Shown: in pieces, positions 25,471 through 33,342 of the stretch
Position numbering within the stretch: the first letter of the stretch is position 1
Layout of the letters: each line of letters starts with the position of its first letter
NCBI GenBank assembly: GCA_002842465.1
Contig: PHDA01000001.1
Span: forward strand, 94,472-158,471
DNA from: Bacteroidetes bacterium HGW-Bacteroidetes-7
GTDB lineage: Bacteria; Bacteroidota; Bacteroidia; Bacteroidales; UBA932
DNA: 64,000 nt
Direction of reading: 5' to 3'
Program-made: the position numbers and the translations under genes
The notes under the pieces: generated by a model
Database searches by the model: none
Told to the model about the DNA's origin: nothing
What the model saw: the letters and a program-made list of their open reading frames with translations, nothing else

Positions 25471-25478
25471 TATTTTTG
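25471..25478 (+). promoter_or_regulatory. -7 promoter element of the nitronate monooxygenase-like gene
   Basis: TATTTTTG on the plus strand matches TAnnTTTG and ends 7 bases before the ATG at 25486. The mRNA would have almost no leader. Confidence 0.5.
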
Positions 25479-25485
25479 TATCGTT

Positions 25486-26397
25486 ATGGAAAATAGAATT
25501 TGCAAACTTTTTGGGATTGAGTATCCCATAGTACAGGGTGGTATGATTTGGTGCAGCGGCTGGAGACTGGCCTCTGCAGTAAGTAATGCCGGAGGTCTTG
25601 GCCTGATAGGGGCAGGATCGATGCATCCCGACAACTTGAGGCATCATATACGCAGCTGCCGGGAGGCTCTATTGCCCGGGAAAACTTTCGGGGTGAATGT
25701 TCCACTTCTCTACCCGGAGATTGAGCAGATAATTGATGTTATAACCCAAGAGAGGGTTCCGGTGGTATTTACCTCTGCCGGTAGTCCAAAAAAATGGGCT
25801 TCGTATCTTAAAGAGAGAGGTATAATTGTGGTTCATGTAGTTTCGAGCACAGCCTTTGCGGTCAAGTGTCAGGAGGCGGGAGTAGATGCAGTGGTTGCCG
25901 AAGGGTTTGAGGCGGGAGGTCACAACGGAAGGGAGGAGACTACAACGTTTTGCCTGATACCAGCTGTTCGAGAAGCAATCACAATCCCGTTAATTGCAGC
26001 AGGAGGAGTCTCGTCGCGGGCAAGCTATAATGCTGCCTTTGCCCTTGGAGCAGAGGGGGTGCAGATAGGTACACGCTTTGCCCTTTGCAAAGAGAGTTCT
26101 GCTCATGAATCATTCAAAGAGTTGTGCCGCGGCCTACCTGAGGGTGGCACCCGGCTTCTTCTCAAACAACTGGCTCCGGTAAGGCTTGTCCAAAACGACT
26201 TCTCTGATGCCGTTGCCCAGGCCGAAACCCGCGGAGCCTCAGCCGAAGAGCTCCGTGACCTTCTCGGAAAGGGCCGTGCCAAAAAGGGCATCTTCGAAGG
26301 CGACCTTACACAAGGCGAACTCGAAATAGGCCAGGCCGCCACCATGATCCACCACGAAGAGAGCGTCTCCGACATCTTCGACGATCTCATCAGCTAA
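25486..26397 (+). CDS. Nitronate monooxygenase / FabK-like flavoenzyme
   Basis: 303 residues with the TIM-barrel fold of the 2-nitropropane dioxygenase/FabK family. Landmarks are EYPIVQGGMIWCSG at the start, VNVPLL, DAVVAEGFEAGGHNG (FMN-phosphate region with the His seen in nitronate monooxygenases), IPLIAAGGVS and GAEGVQIGTRF. It could be a nitronate monooxygenase or a flavin enoyl-ACP reductase (FabK); the lack of fatty-acid genes nearby leaves this open. The last 90 codons are more GC-rich than the rest, and part of the 3' end is repeated in the intergenic DNA downstream. Confidence 0.85.
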   Translation: MENRICKLFGIEYPIVQGGMIWCSGWRLASAVSNAGGLGLIGAGSMHPDNLRHHIRSCREALLPGKTFGVNVPLLYPEIEQIIDVITQERVPVVFTSAGSPKKWASYLKERGIIVVHVVSSTAFAVKCQEAGVDAVVAEGFEAGGHNGREETTTFCLIPAVREAITIPLIAAGGVSSRASYNAAFALGAEGVQIGTRFALCKESSAHESFKELCRGLPEGGTRLLLKQLAPVRLVQNDFSDAVAQAETRGASAEELRDLLGKGRAKKGIFEGDLTQGELEIGQAATMIHHEESVSDIFDDLIS

Positions 26398-26487
26398 TTA
26401 CGCAGGCTTGCTAAACAGCGCTTCACCGCCAGGCGCCACGCCACCGCCATGCGCCACGTAACAGCACCCTCCTAACGCACTGCCTGG

Positions 26488-26523
26488 CCGCTACTAGCAA
26501 CCTTACCGCTACTAGCAACCTTA
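26488..26523. repeat. 18-bp direct repeat, two copies
   Basis: CCGCTACTAGCAACCTTA is present twice head to tail (26488-26505 and 26506-26523), directly ahead of the duplicated gene tail. Confidence 0.9.
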
Positions 26524-26573
26524 CCGCCACCATGATCCACCATGTAGAAAGCGTCACCGACCTCATCCGGTAA
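26524..26573 (+). pseudogene. Duplicated 3' tail of the nitronate monooxygenase-like gene
   Basis: This stretch reads ATMIHHVESVTDLIR then stop. The end of the intact gene (26335-26397) reads ATMIHHEESVSDIFDDLIS then stop. The DNA is also similar (GCCACCATGATCCACCA shared exactly). It looks like the decayed end of a second copy of the gene or a partial 3' duplication; frame and stop are kept but there is no start region. Confidence 0.6.
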
Positions 26574-26625
26574 GCACCCAGGCCAGCTATACACCACGCC
26601 ACCTCCAGGCACCACGCCAAAAATT

Positions 26626-26760
26626 CTCCGCGCCACTTTTGGACATATTGTTGATTAAGAGGGTGTTCCAAAACAGACTTTTGTAATAAATGGTTTTTTT
26701 GGAGAAAGTCTAATTTGTATATAGCAGAATTTCAAGCAGTTGTCCAAAAGTGGCGCGGAG
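26626..26760. repeat. 135-bp unit with perfect 20-bp terminal inverted repeats (MITE-like)
   Basis: CTCCGCGCCACTTTTGGACA at 26626-26645 is the exact reverse complement of 26741-26760. The inside is AT-rich and non-coding and contains GGGTGTTCCAAAAC, which resembles some insertion-sequence ends. A non-autonomous element or an IS remnant fits. No clear target-site duplication was found. Confidence 0.6.
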
Positions 26761-26775
26761 ACTTATTTTGCACAT

Positions 26776-26806
26776 AAAAAAAGAGCCAAATTTAAAAAAT
26801 TGGCTC
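26776..26806 (-). terminator. Intrinsic terminator of the superoxide dismutase gene
   Basis: On the minus strand GAGCCAA pairs perfectly with TTGGCTC, then seven T follow. It lies about 50 bases after the sod stop. It is flanked by two copies of TGGCGCGGAGA followed by TTATTTTGCA (from 26751 and from 26845). Confidence 0.85.
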
Positions 26807-26855
26807 ATTTTTAATTCACACACATTTAAGTGGTTACCACAAACTGGCGCGGAGA

Positions 26856-27575
26856 TTATTTTGCAAGTTGTTCGTAACGCTTAGAAACCACATCCCAGTT
26901 GATAACACTCCAGAAAGCTTCTATGTAGTCCGGACGCTTGTTCTGGTATTTCAGGTAGTAGGCGTGCTCCCACACATCCATTCCAAGTATTGGCATACCT
27001 TTCTTATCGGCAACATCCATCAATGGGTTGTCCTGGTTAGCGGTCGATGAAACAAAGAGTTCGCCCTTCTCATCAACACTAAGCCATGCCCAGCCACTGC
27101 CAAAGCGAGTCTTTCCTGCATCAGAAAACTGCTTCTTGAACTCATCCATAGACCCGAATTTCTTCACAATAGCTGCCTCAAGTTTTGCCGAAGCCTTACC
27201 TCCGTTTACCTTCATGTTCTCCCAGTAAATCACGTGGTTGTAAAAACCTCCTCCGTTATTTCTTACCCCGACAGGGTATTTGCTCATGTTAGCAAAGATC
27301 TCCTCAATTGTTTTTGACTCCATTTCTGTCCCTTTTATAGCGGCTACAAAGTTGTCAAAATATGCCTTGTGGTGTTTGCTGTAGTGTATCTCCATAGTCA
27401 TTTTGTCAATGAATGGCTCAAGCGCATCGTAAGCGTATGGAAGTTGTGGAAATTCGAATTTATTTAATGTTTTCATATTCTTTTGTGTTTTTGAATAATT
27501 GTTATCTGTGCGGTCTTCGGCTGCTACAATCAGTGGCAAAGCCATAATCAATACCGCTACTATAATATTTCTCAT
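26856..27575 (-). CDS. sodB: Exported Fe/Mn superoxide dismutase
   Basis: About 239 residues from the ATG at 27575, which has an AAAGAGAG sequence upstream. An in-frame ATG nine codons earlier is less likely. The metal ligands fit: His in EIHYSKHHKAY, His in GGFYNHVIYW, and Asp/His in MDVWEHAYY. Unlike normal cytoplasmic SodB there is an N-terminal extension with a signal-like segment (NIIVAVLIMALPLIVAAED), so the protein may be exported. An internal ATG 33 codons into this frame (MKTLNKFEFPQLPYAY) would give the normal cytoplasmic form, so two products are possible. Fe versus Mn use cannot be decided. Confidence 0.9.
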   Translation of the reverse strand: MRNIIVAVLIMALPLIVAAEDRTDNNYSKTQKNMKTLNKFEFPQLPYAYDALEPFIDKMTMEIHYSKHHKAYFDNFVAAIKGTEMESKTIEEIFANMSKYPVGVRNNGGGFYNHVIYWENMKVNGGKASAKLEAAIVKKFGSMDEFKKQFSDAGKTRFGSGWAWLSVDEKGELFVSSTANQDNPLMDVADKKGMPILGMDVWEHAYYLKYQNKRPDYIEAFWSVINWDVVSKRYEQLAK

Positions 27576-27739
27576 ATTAACTCTCTTTGTTAAGATTATC
27601 ATTTAGTAGTATAACAGAAAAGGTCCCCGTTTGTTCAACGCTGGAAAATATTTCTAATCCAAAGTAGGCGGAGGTAGAGGAAAGTTATTGATGTAAAATA
27701 TAGGAGGTTGAGCTAGATGCCAGAATGTTTGGGCAAGAC

Positions 27740-28315
27740 CTAGTTTCGAACTCTTTCGTAAACAATAAATTCAAATGGATGTTCGAAGCGTTCGCCTTGT
27801 TGGTGAAATTCGCGAAATACCTCTTTCCATTGAGCGGGGTCAATTTCGGGGAAAAATGTGTCGGCATCATTGACCGTCAGATGAACTTTTGTAAGGTAGA
27901 GCTTGTCGGCCAATGGGAGTGCTTGCCTGTAAACCTCGCCACCTCCAATTATGAAGATCTCATAAGGAGATGTATGAATATCGGTTAATGCATCTTCGAG
28001 TGAGGCGTACAGTTCTGCACCGGGAATAATGTGGCGGTTGTCATGAATTTCCAAATTTGAAATCTCGTGTATTGCTTCTTGCGACTTTATGAGCGACCTG
28101 CTGAGCACCATATTTCTTCTGCCGGGAAGCGGTTTTCCTATTGAGAGCCAAGTCTTATGACCCATTATTACCGGGCATCCCTGAGTAGTGCGCTTAAAGT
28201 ATTTAAGGTCTTCTGAGATGTGCCACAGCAAACGGTTCTCTTTACCGATAGCGCCGTTTTCAGCCACTGCTACAATTACCGATAGGGTATATTTTTTTTC
28301 GCCGGGTTTATTCAT
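27740..28315 (-). CDS. folA: Dihydrofolate reductase
   Basis: 191 residues. It opens with LSVIVAVAENGAIGKENRLLWH, then the acidic catalytic residue in ISEDLKYFK, PVIMGHKTWLSIG (NADPH binding), PLPGRRNMVLSR, and IFIIGGGEVYRQAL. It reduces dihydrofolate to tetrahydrofolate, regenerating what ThyA uses. ThyA is encoded 140 bases upstream on the same strand. Slightly longer than the 160-170 residue norm because of an insertion in the middle. Confidence 0.96.
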   Translation of the reverse strand: MNKPGEKKYTLSVIVAVAENGAIGKENRLLWHISEDLKYFKRTTQGCPVIMGHKTWLSIGKPLPGRRNMVLSRSLIKSQEAIHEISNLEIHDNRHIIPGAELYASLEDALTDIHTSPYEIFIIGGGEVYRQALPLADKLYLTKVHLTVNDADTFFPEIDPAQWKEVFREFHQQGERFEHPFEFIVYERVRN

Positions 28316-28455
28316 TTTATTATTAACCTTTTCTCTTAATATATTGAATTCATTACTATTATAGCGAATTTGTTAATGCGATAATATTGAATGTAATGTA
28401 CTTAAATCCTCATTTTTGCAAGGCTGTAAAGCCTGTTGTTCTTGATTGGAATAAC

Positions 28456-29250
28456 CTAAACCGCTATTGGAGCTTTTATTGCAGGGTGCGGATCGTAACC
28501 TTCCAGGGTGAAATCATCGTATTTGAAGTCAAAAATTGATTTAACAGCAGGGTTAATTTTCATGACAGGCAGAGGGCGTGTTTGGCGGGTGAGCTGCAAA
28601 GCAGCTTGTTCAAAGTGGTTTGTGTAGATGTGCGCATCACCGAATGTGTGCACAAAATCTCCCGGCTTCAAATCACATACCTGAGCTACCATCATTGTAA
28701 AAAGCGCGTAAGAGGCAATATTGAATGGAACTCCCAGAAAAACATCGGCGCTCCTCTGGTAGAGTTGGCAGCTAAGGCGGCCATTGGCTACATAAAACTG
28801 GAACATTGCATGGCATGGAGGAAGGGCCATTTTCTCAATATCGCCCGGATTCCAGGCAGATATAATATGGCGGCGAGAATCTGGATTTCTTTTGATGCCC
28901 TCTATTAGATTGTTCAGCTGGTCGATTGTTCTTCCGTCAGAACTCTCCCAGGAGCGCCACTGATGCCCGTAAACCGGACCAAGGTTTCCACTCTTGTCTG
29001 CCCATTCATCCCAGATTGTTACGCCATTTTCATTAAGGTATTTTATGTTGGTGTCGCCGTTTATGAACCAAAGGAGTTCGTGAATTATCGACCTCAAATG
29101 CAACTTTTTAGTTGTGAGAACCGGGAACCCCTCCTCAAGAGAGAATCTCATCTGGTAACCAAAAACACTTTTTGTTCCGGTACCGGTGCGGTCGCTTTTG
29201 AGCGAACCGTTCTCCATAATATGTTTGAGTAAATCTAAATATGCTTTCAT
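28456..29250 (-). CDS. thyA: Thymidylate synthase
   Basis: 264 residues, the standard short ThyA length. It shows the catalytic Cys in [29 protein letters not shown], and HIYTNH near the C-terminus, and ends in KAPIAV, the usual C-terminal lid. It makes dTMP from dUMP using methylene-tetrahydrofolate. The -7 element lies only 4 bases before the ATG. FolA follows downstream. Confidence 0.97.
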   Translation of the reverse strand: MKAYLDLLKHIMENGSLKSDRTGTGTKSVFGYQMRFSLEEGFPVLTTKKLHLRSIIHELLWFINGDTNIKYLNENGVTIWDEWADKSGNLGPVYGHQWRSWESSDGRTIDQLNNLIEGIKRNPDSRRHIISAWNPGDIEKMALPPCHAMFQFYVANGRLSCQLYQRSADVFLGVPFNIASYALFTMMVAQVCDLKPGDFVHTFGDAHIYTNHFEQAALQLTRQTRPLPVMKINPAVKSIFDFKYDDFTLEGYDPHPAIKAPIAV

Positions 29251-29254
29251 TCCA

Positions 29255-29262
29255 CAAATATA
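29255..29262 (-). promoter_or_regulatory. -7 promoter element of thyA
   Basis: TATATTTG on the minus strand matches TAnnTTTG and is separated from the thyA ATG by only 4 bases, implying a leaderless mRNA. Confidence 0.55.
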
Positions 29263-29426
29263 ACATTAAGGTATGATATTATGAAGTTGACACCTTAATT
29301 GGGAGTTGGTTATGGAGGATTAAGTCAGGATACAACATTTTCATACAGAGAGGCCTTTATAGCGCGTTCGGCAGGCAATCCTGCATAGTTGGCACAATAT
29401 CTTTTTATTGTAATTATTTGTTGGAA

Positions 29427-29434
29427 TACATTTG
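29427..29434 (+). promoter_or_regulatory. -7 promoter element ahead of the candidate RNA
   Basis: TACATTTG fits TAnnTTTG. A TTG about 17 bases upstream (29408-29410) could serve as the -33 element. Transcription would start near 29440, just before the 5' arm of the RNA closing stem. Confidence 0.45.
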
Positions 29435-29439
29435 TGGCT

Positions 29440-29622
29440 CAGCAAAAGTTTGTTGTAATTTGGTTAGTAGGCCAGGTTGTTCTGATAAGAGCAATCTGGC
29501 TTCGTGTTTCGCACCGGAGGTTTTGCGCTTCCGGGAAGAAAATACGCACACTCAGACAGCCGGTATGCTTCTTTACTCCCCATCTCTTTATAAAGGTAAT
29601 GCATGAATATACTTTTGCATAA
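29440..29622 (+). ncRNA. Candidate structured RNA, 6S-like architecture
   Basis: About 180 bases with a consistent fold. A closing stem pairs GCAAAAGT (29442-29449) exactly with ACTTTTGC (29611-29618) and continues inward with four more pairs after one mismatch. Inside, 29471-29500 forms a 13-bp hairpin with a GATA loop, including two G-U pairs. Then CCGGAGG (29514-29520) pairs with CTTCCGG (29528-29534). A promoter-like element precedes it and no coding frame fits. The long closed rod with internal loops and the size recall 6S RNA (Rfam Bacteroidales-1). It could instead be the leader of the kinase-like gene at 29640. Confidence 0.45.
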
Positions 29623-29639
29623 ACCGCAATAGTCCCCAA

Positions 29640-30794
29640 ATGATGAACCTAAATAGTATATCGCTGTCAGAGACCAATGTTGTTACATCCTCTATATCGC
29701 ACGAGCTCAACACTCCGCTTAACGCCATTATTGGTTTTACGGATTTGATTCTTGAGGAGGAGTCTCTCGAAGACATAAAGTCTTTTGCAGCAATTATAAA
29801 AAATAACAGCTCACTCCTTTTGGATAAAATTCAAAAGGTGATAGCTCTAAACTCATTGGACTACGAAAACGATGTATTTCTCGAAGAGGTGAGTGTTTCT
29901 GTTCTTTTAGAGAAGTCGCAGGACATAATCGCCAAAGAGTTCGGCAGAAACAAAAGGATGTTTAGCATAAACTGCAACCCAACGGCAGAAGAGCAGAGCA
30001 TCACTGTTTTTTCAGATAAACCTAAGCTTGAGAAATTCCTCAATCACCTTCTTTTAAGCGCGTTCTATCTGAATAAAGAGGGGCAGGTGTTTCTCTCTTT
30101 TAATATTGTTTACAAAGATGGGGTCAAAGAGGCGCTTCAAGTACTTGTCTCAGAAGAGCAGCTTGCCAATTTTGGTGAACAGAAATCAAGCTTTGAAGAG
30201 GATATTGATGCAGCAGTTTCAAAACTTAGGTTTGAAGATGGAATCGGAATCAACCTTGCTATTTGTCACAAGATTTCCAAAAAAATCGGAGGGCACATGT
30301 ACCTTAAGATAAACAGCAATAATAAGGTAATCTCATTTGAATTGCCGGTAGGAAATCTGTACGGTGCAAACAGTCATCAGGATACAGGCATTAAAGTTTT
30401 AGTGGTGGAGGATGAACCAGTAAGTTGTTGTGCGTTGGAAAGAGTGTTGGCCGATTATCCATTCATGGTTATCAGGACATCGGCACAAGGCATTATTGCT
30501 GGTGCTGCAGAGCGACTGGCCAAAACAGACATAGTTATTATAAATGAAGAGATCAAAGAGATGCCCGTTAGAAACGCTATTGACAGGCTCATAAAGAAAA
30601 ATCCCGAAGTTTCTTTTCTTATAGAGGAGTCTTGTTTTAACAGGGAGAGCGACATATTTATTCGTCACAACAACTTTTTCTACTACTGCCGATATTCAGC
30701 TGAAGCACAAATTGAGAGTGCTCTGGACAGAATTATGAAATACAGAGATAAAGAAACGACTAACACATACAAACAGAGTTTAAATGCAGGTTAA
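29640..30794 (+). CDS. Degenerate hybrid histidine kinase (HisKA, HATPase-like, receiver-like)
   Basis: 384 residues, no membrane segment. The H-box is intact (SSISHELNTPLNAIIGFTDLI). The N-box has Ser in place of the second Asn (NHLLLSAF). The G-boxes are reduced to one GIGINLAICHKI segment, so ATP binding is doubtful. The receiver-like domain from about residue 265 keeps VLVVEDE at its start, but the phospho-acceptor position reads VIINEE with Asn instead of Asp. It may act as a scaffold or phosphotransfer partner rather than a true kinase. Its last 11 bases overlap the next gene, tying it to the fimbrial locus. Confidence 0.75.
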   Translation: MMNLNSISLSETNVVTSSISHELNTPLNAIIGFTDLILEEESLEDIKSFAAIIKNNSSLLLDKIQKVIALNSLDYENDVFLEEVSVSVLLEKSQDIIAKEFGRNKRMFSINCNPTAEEQSITVFSDKPKLEKFLNHLLLSAFYLNKEGQVFLSFNIVYKDGVKEALQVLVSEEQLANFGEQKSSFEEDIDAAVSKLRFEDGIGINLAICHKISKKIGGHMYLKINSNNKVISFELPVGNLYGANSHQDTGIKVLVVEDEPVSCCALERVLADYPFMVIRTSAQGIIAGAAERLAKTDIVIINEEIKEMPVRNAIDRLIKKNPEVSFLIEESCFNRESDIFIRHNNFFYYCRYSAEAQIESALDRIMKYRDKETTNTYKQSLNAG

Positions 30795-32469
30795 GATATT
30801 TAATTTCAGACATACTTGTCTTATTGGAGCTTTTATTGCCTTTTCGATTGTGGCTCAGGCGCAGAGTTTTCTGCACCCCGGAATCACCTTCGAACTTAAG
30901 TTTCCGGCAGGGTCAAATGTACTTGAGGCGAGTTATGATAATAACCGTTTGGAAATAGTCGGTCTAAATGAATTTGTCTCATACAACAGAAGTTCTATTC
31001 AGAACGGATCTTCCCATTTGGCAATTATTGCATACATGAGACAAGACCAAAAAGAGAACTTTTATGCAGTTAACAGAGCCTCTGTCCTGGGCAGCGTAGT
31101 CAGATCCTATCTGAAAACAAGACATGGTCTTAATAATCTGCAATTCACCTTTATTATACGCACCGACGAATCTGCCGCAAACTTAGTAAGGGTAGAATAC
31201 AGGCCACAATCAGTAAGGCCTTTTGAAAATCAGGAGATATTCTACACCCTTAAACCTACATATAAGGAGCTCATATATGCAATGGCAAACTACAGAGAGA
31301 TCCCTTACGAGACAGATAAAAGACAAAAGTTGATGGAGATGTTTCCTGATGGGAATAACGCTAATGAAACAAACGAAAGCGTAAGGGTTGAAGAGTTGCT
31401 TACAAGAATAAGCGAACTGGAGAAAAAGTTCACACAAACTGCTAAGGTGAACGGTCAAACTGAAAACAGTAATGCCCAGACCCGTGTAGAGCATTTTCAG
31501 AGCCAACATATGAACGGCAACTCCTCACAAGCAAATTCACAACCCGAGAGAGCATATTCGCAACAAGCGATAACAACCACACAGCCTGAGAGAATCTACT
31601 CGCAGCAAGCAACAACAATTACGCAATCGGCAAATACTTATTCACAATCTGATAAGATTACCTCGCAGCAAGTATCTGCAAGCTCACATCCGGTAAACGG
31701 AAGTTCGCAACCGTTAAACGGGAGTTCGCAGCCTGAAGGGGTTAACTCACAACATCAAGCGACAAACGCACAATATCAAACAGTAAACTCACAGTCACAG
31801 CCGACAATCGCATATTCACAGGCGACAAACACTCAATTACAAACGGCAACCACACAGCCTCAAGCTGCTAATTCACAGCCACAAGCGGCTAATACACCGC
31901 CTGAAAAGCAAATATACAAACCGGTCGTGGCAATAAAAACCAATTTGTTGGGATTGGCAGGAATAGTACCTCCCTCCACTATCACAGACCCAATCTTTAA
32001 CCTCTCTATCGAGTTCTTTTATGCCAAAAGATTCTCCATTAGTGCAGAGGGTTTTAAAGCACCAATCGTTGATAAATCAGACATTAACTCTCAGAAATGG
32101 TATAAAGTGAGCGGAGCTGTTATTGAAAACAGAGTCTATATAGGTAAAAAAGAGAGTTTTAACGGACCTTACTTCGGGCTTTATGGACTGTACGGTGACT
32201 TTGACATAAGAGATGTAAATGTTGATGAAAAGGGTAAGACCGGAAGTTTTGTCGGAGGAGGCCTGAGCATTGGTTACTCCCTGCCGCTTTACAGAGGTAT
32301 TACACTTGAAACAGGCTTAAGAGCCGGATACAGAAGTGATAAATATGATACATATGTTGTTAATAACGGCAGCTTTTACATATCGGAATCGCTTGAGAAT
32401 GGCGAGTTTGGTCTTACTAGTTACAACATAAGCATAAGCTACAGATTTGGAGGGTATAAACGACCTTGA
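30784..32469 (+). CDS. Outer-membrane protein: DUF3868-like N-domain, Ser/Gln-rich linker, DUF3575-like barrel
   Basis: 561 residues with a signal peptide ending near AQAQS. The N-terminal 190 residues resemble the DUF3868 domain found in fimbrial operons. A short coiled coil (VEELLTRISELEKKF, about 205-220) follows. Residues of about 225-370 are a low-complexity linker rich in Ser, Gln, Thr and Asn with many SQ pairs. The C-terminal 180 residues (AIKTNLLGLAG to ISYRFGGYKRP) form a DUF3575-like beta-barrel. In Bacteroides fimbrial loci such proteins accompany the anchor and shaft genes. Probably an outer-membrane base or assembly factor. Confidence 0.75.
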   Translation: MQVKIFNFRHTCLIGAFIAFSIVAQAQSFLHPGITFELKFPAGSNVLEASYDNNRLEIVGLNEFVSYNRSSIQNGSSHLAIIAYMRQDQKENFYAVNRASVLGSVVRSYLKTRHGLNNLQFTFIIRTDESAANLVRVEYRPQSVRPFENQEIFYTLKPTYKELIYAMANYREIPYETDKRQKLMEMFPDGNNANETNESVRVEELLTRISELEKKFTQTAKVNGQTENSNAQTRVEHFQSQHMNGNSSQANSQPERAYSQQAITTTQPERIYSQQATTITQSANTYSQSDKITSQQVSASSHPVNGSSQPLNGSSQPEGVNSQHQATNAQYQTVNSQSQPTIAYSQATNTQLQTATTQPQAANSQPQAANTPPEKQIYKPVVAIKTNLLGLAGIVPPSTITDPIFNLSIEFFYAKRFSISAEGFKAPIVDKSDINSQKWYKVSGAVIENRVYIGKKESFNGPYFGLYGLYGDFDIRDVNVDEKGKTGSFVGGGLSIGYSLPLYRGITLETGLRAGYRSDKYDTYVVNNGSFYISESLENGEFGLTSYNISISYRFGGYKRP

Positions 32470-33332
32470 ATAAGATGAAGATAAACGTTTGTATATACTT
32501 GTTTTTGGGTGTTGCTCTCCTTTTCGGTTGCAGCAAGCGGGAGGTTTATTCTCCTGTTTGGCATAAATATACCGTAGAGGTGCGATACACGAGTGGTACA
32601 GATAGTACATTAAGCAAAACAGGTGAAATATATACAACCTATATCTATTCGGACGATTCCCTTGTCAGGACAAAAAGGTCAGTAAAAGATAAGGATACAC
32701 TAAATATCTCAGTAGGAAAATACAATTTTATTACCGTAAACCTTTCAGCATCAGGGGTGAGATTCGGGTCAATGGATAAATTCATGGAGGCAAGATTGCT
32801 TCTTAATTCTCAAGGACCAATGATGGCAGCCGCCAATCCTCTCAGAAATGTTTTTGCTTCTACAGTAAAAGAGTATTACGTAGCGCCAAACTCGCCAAAT
32901 GTTTTAAATATCAATCTAGTAAACCAAGTCAAAAACATAGAATATCAATTAATTATTGAGGGGGCAAAAGATTCGCTGGATAGGTGTATTATTACACAGA
33001 ATGGAGTCTCTAAGGGATTCCTGTTCCATAATAACCAGCCTATTTTCGATCCCATTATAAACCCATCAATATCAGCTGAAGCTAGCCGGGAGAACAATTT
33101 TACCGGCTCATTCAGCCTCTTAGGTATTGACCCCGAACAGAAAGAGTTGGAAATTCAGTTTGTATATAAAAATCAGAAGGTTCAGAACACAATTTTAGAG
33201 TTTGATCAACTGGAAGAAGAGTACATTTATTCGAAGAAGCTGGTAATTTACATTGACATTTCCCGGGTTAATATGGAGCTAAACGCATCGGTTAAATCGT
33301 GGATTATTGTTGAAGATAAAATAAATATATAG
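32466..33332 (+). CDS. FimB/Mfa2-like fimbrial anchor lipoprotein (DUF5119 type)
   Basis: 288 residues from a TTG start that overlaps the previous stop; an ATG at 32475 is a good alternative and trims three residues. The lipobox is ALLFGC. The start of the mature part (VWHKYTVEVRY) and the two-domain beta layout match fimbrial anchor proteins of Bacteroidales, which end the fimbrial shaft and hold it in the outer membrane. It sits between the barrel protein and the fimbrillin genes. Confidence 0.7.
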   Translation: MNKMKINVCIYLFLGVALLFGCSKREVYSPVWHKYTVEVRYTSGTDSTLSKTGEIYTTYIYSDDSLVRTKRSVKDKDTLNISVGKYNFITVNLSASGVRFGSMDKFMEARLLLNSQGPMMAAANPLRNVFASTVKEYYVAPNSPNVLNINLVNQVKNIEYQLIIEGAKDSLDRCIITQNGVSKGFLFHNNQPIFDPIINPSISAEASRENNFTGSFSLLGIDPEQKELEIQFVYKNQKVQNTILEFDQLEEEYIYSKKLVIYIDISRVNMELNASVKSWIIVEDKINI

Positions 33333-33342
33333 AACAATTAAG

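Larger units (their letters stand above)
26398..26855. other. Repeat-rich intergenic region between the flavoenzyme and sod
   Basis: 458 bases with unusual content. It begins GC-rich with an 18-bp direct repeat, continues with a copy of the preceding gene's 3' end, then a 135-bp unit bounded by 20-bp inverted repeats, and ends with the sod terminator. The motif CTCCGCGCCA or its complement occurs three times here and once more at 63833-63842. I see no real coding frame. Confidence 0.7.
29251..29639. other. Intergenic region between thyA and the kinase-like gene
   Basis: 389 bases between two divergent genes. It contains the thyA promoter element at the left and a candidate structured RNA with its own promoter-like element on the plus strand. 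No convincing coding frame. Confidence 0.6.

Noticed and set aside
26423..26671. Open frame on the minus strand in the GC-rich intergenic region
   Set aside because: Its composition comes from GC-rich repeats and the duplicated gene tail on the other strand; the residues look like low-complexity Arg/Val/Trp.
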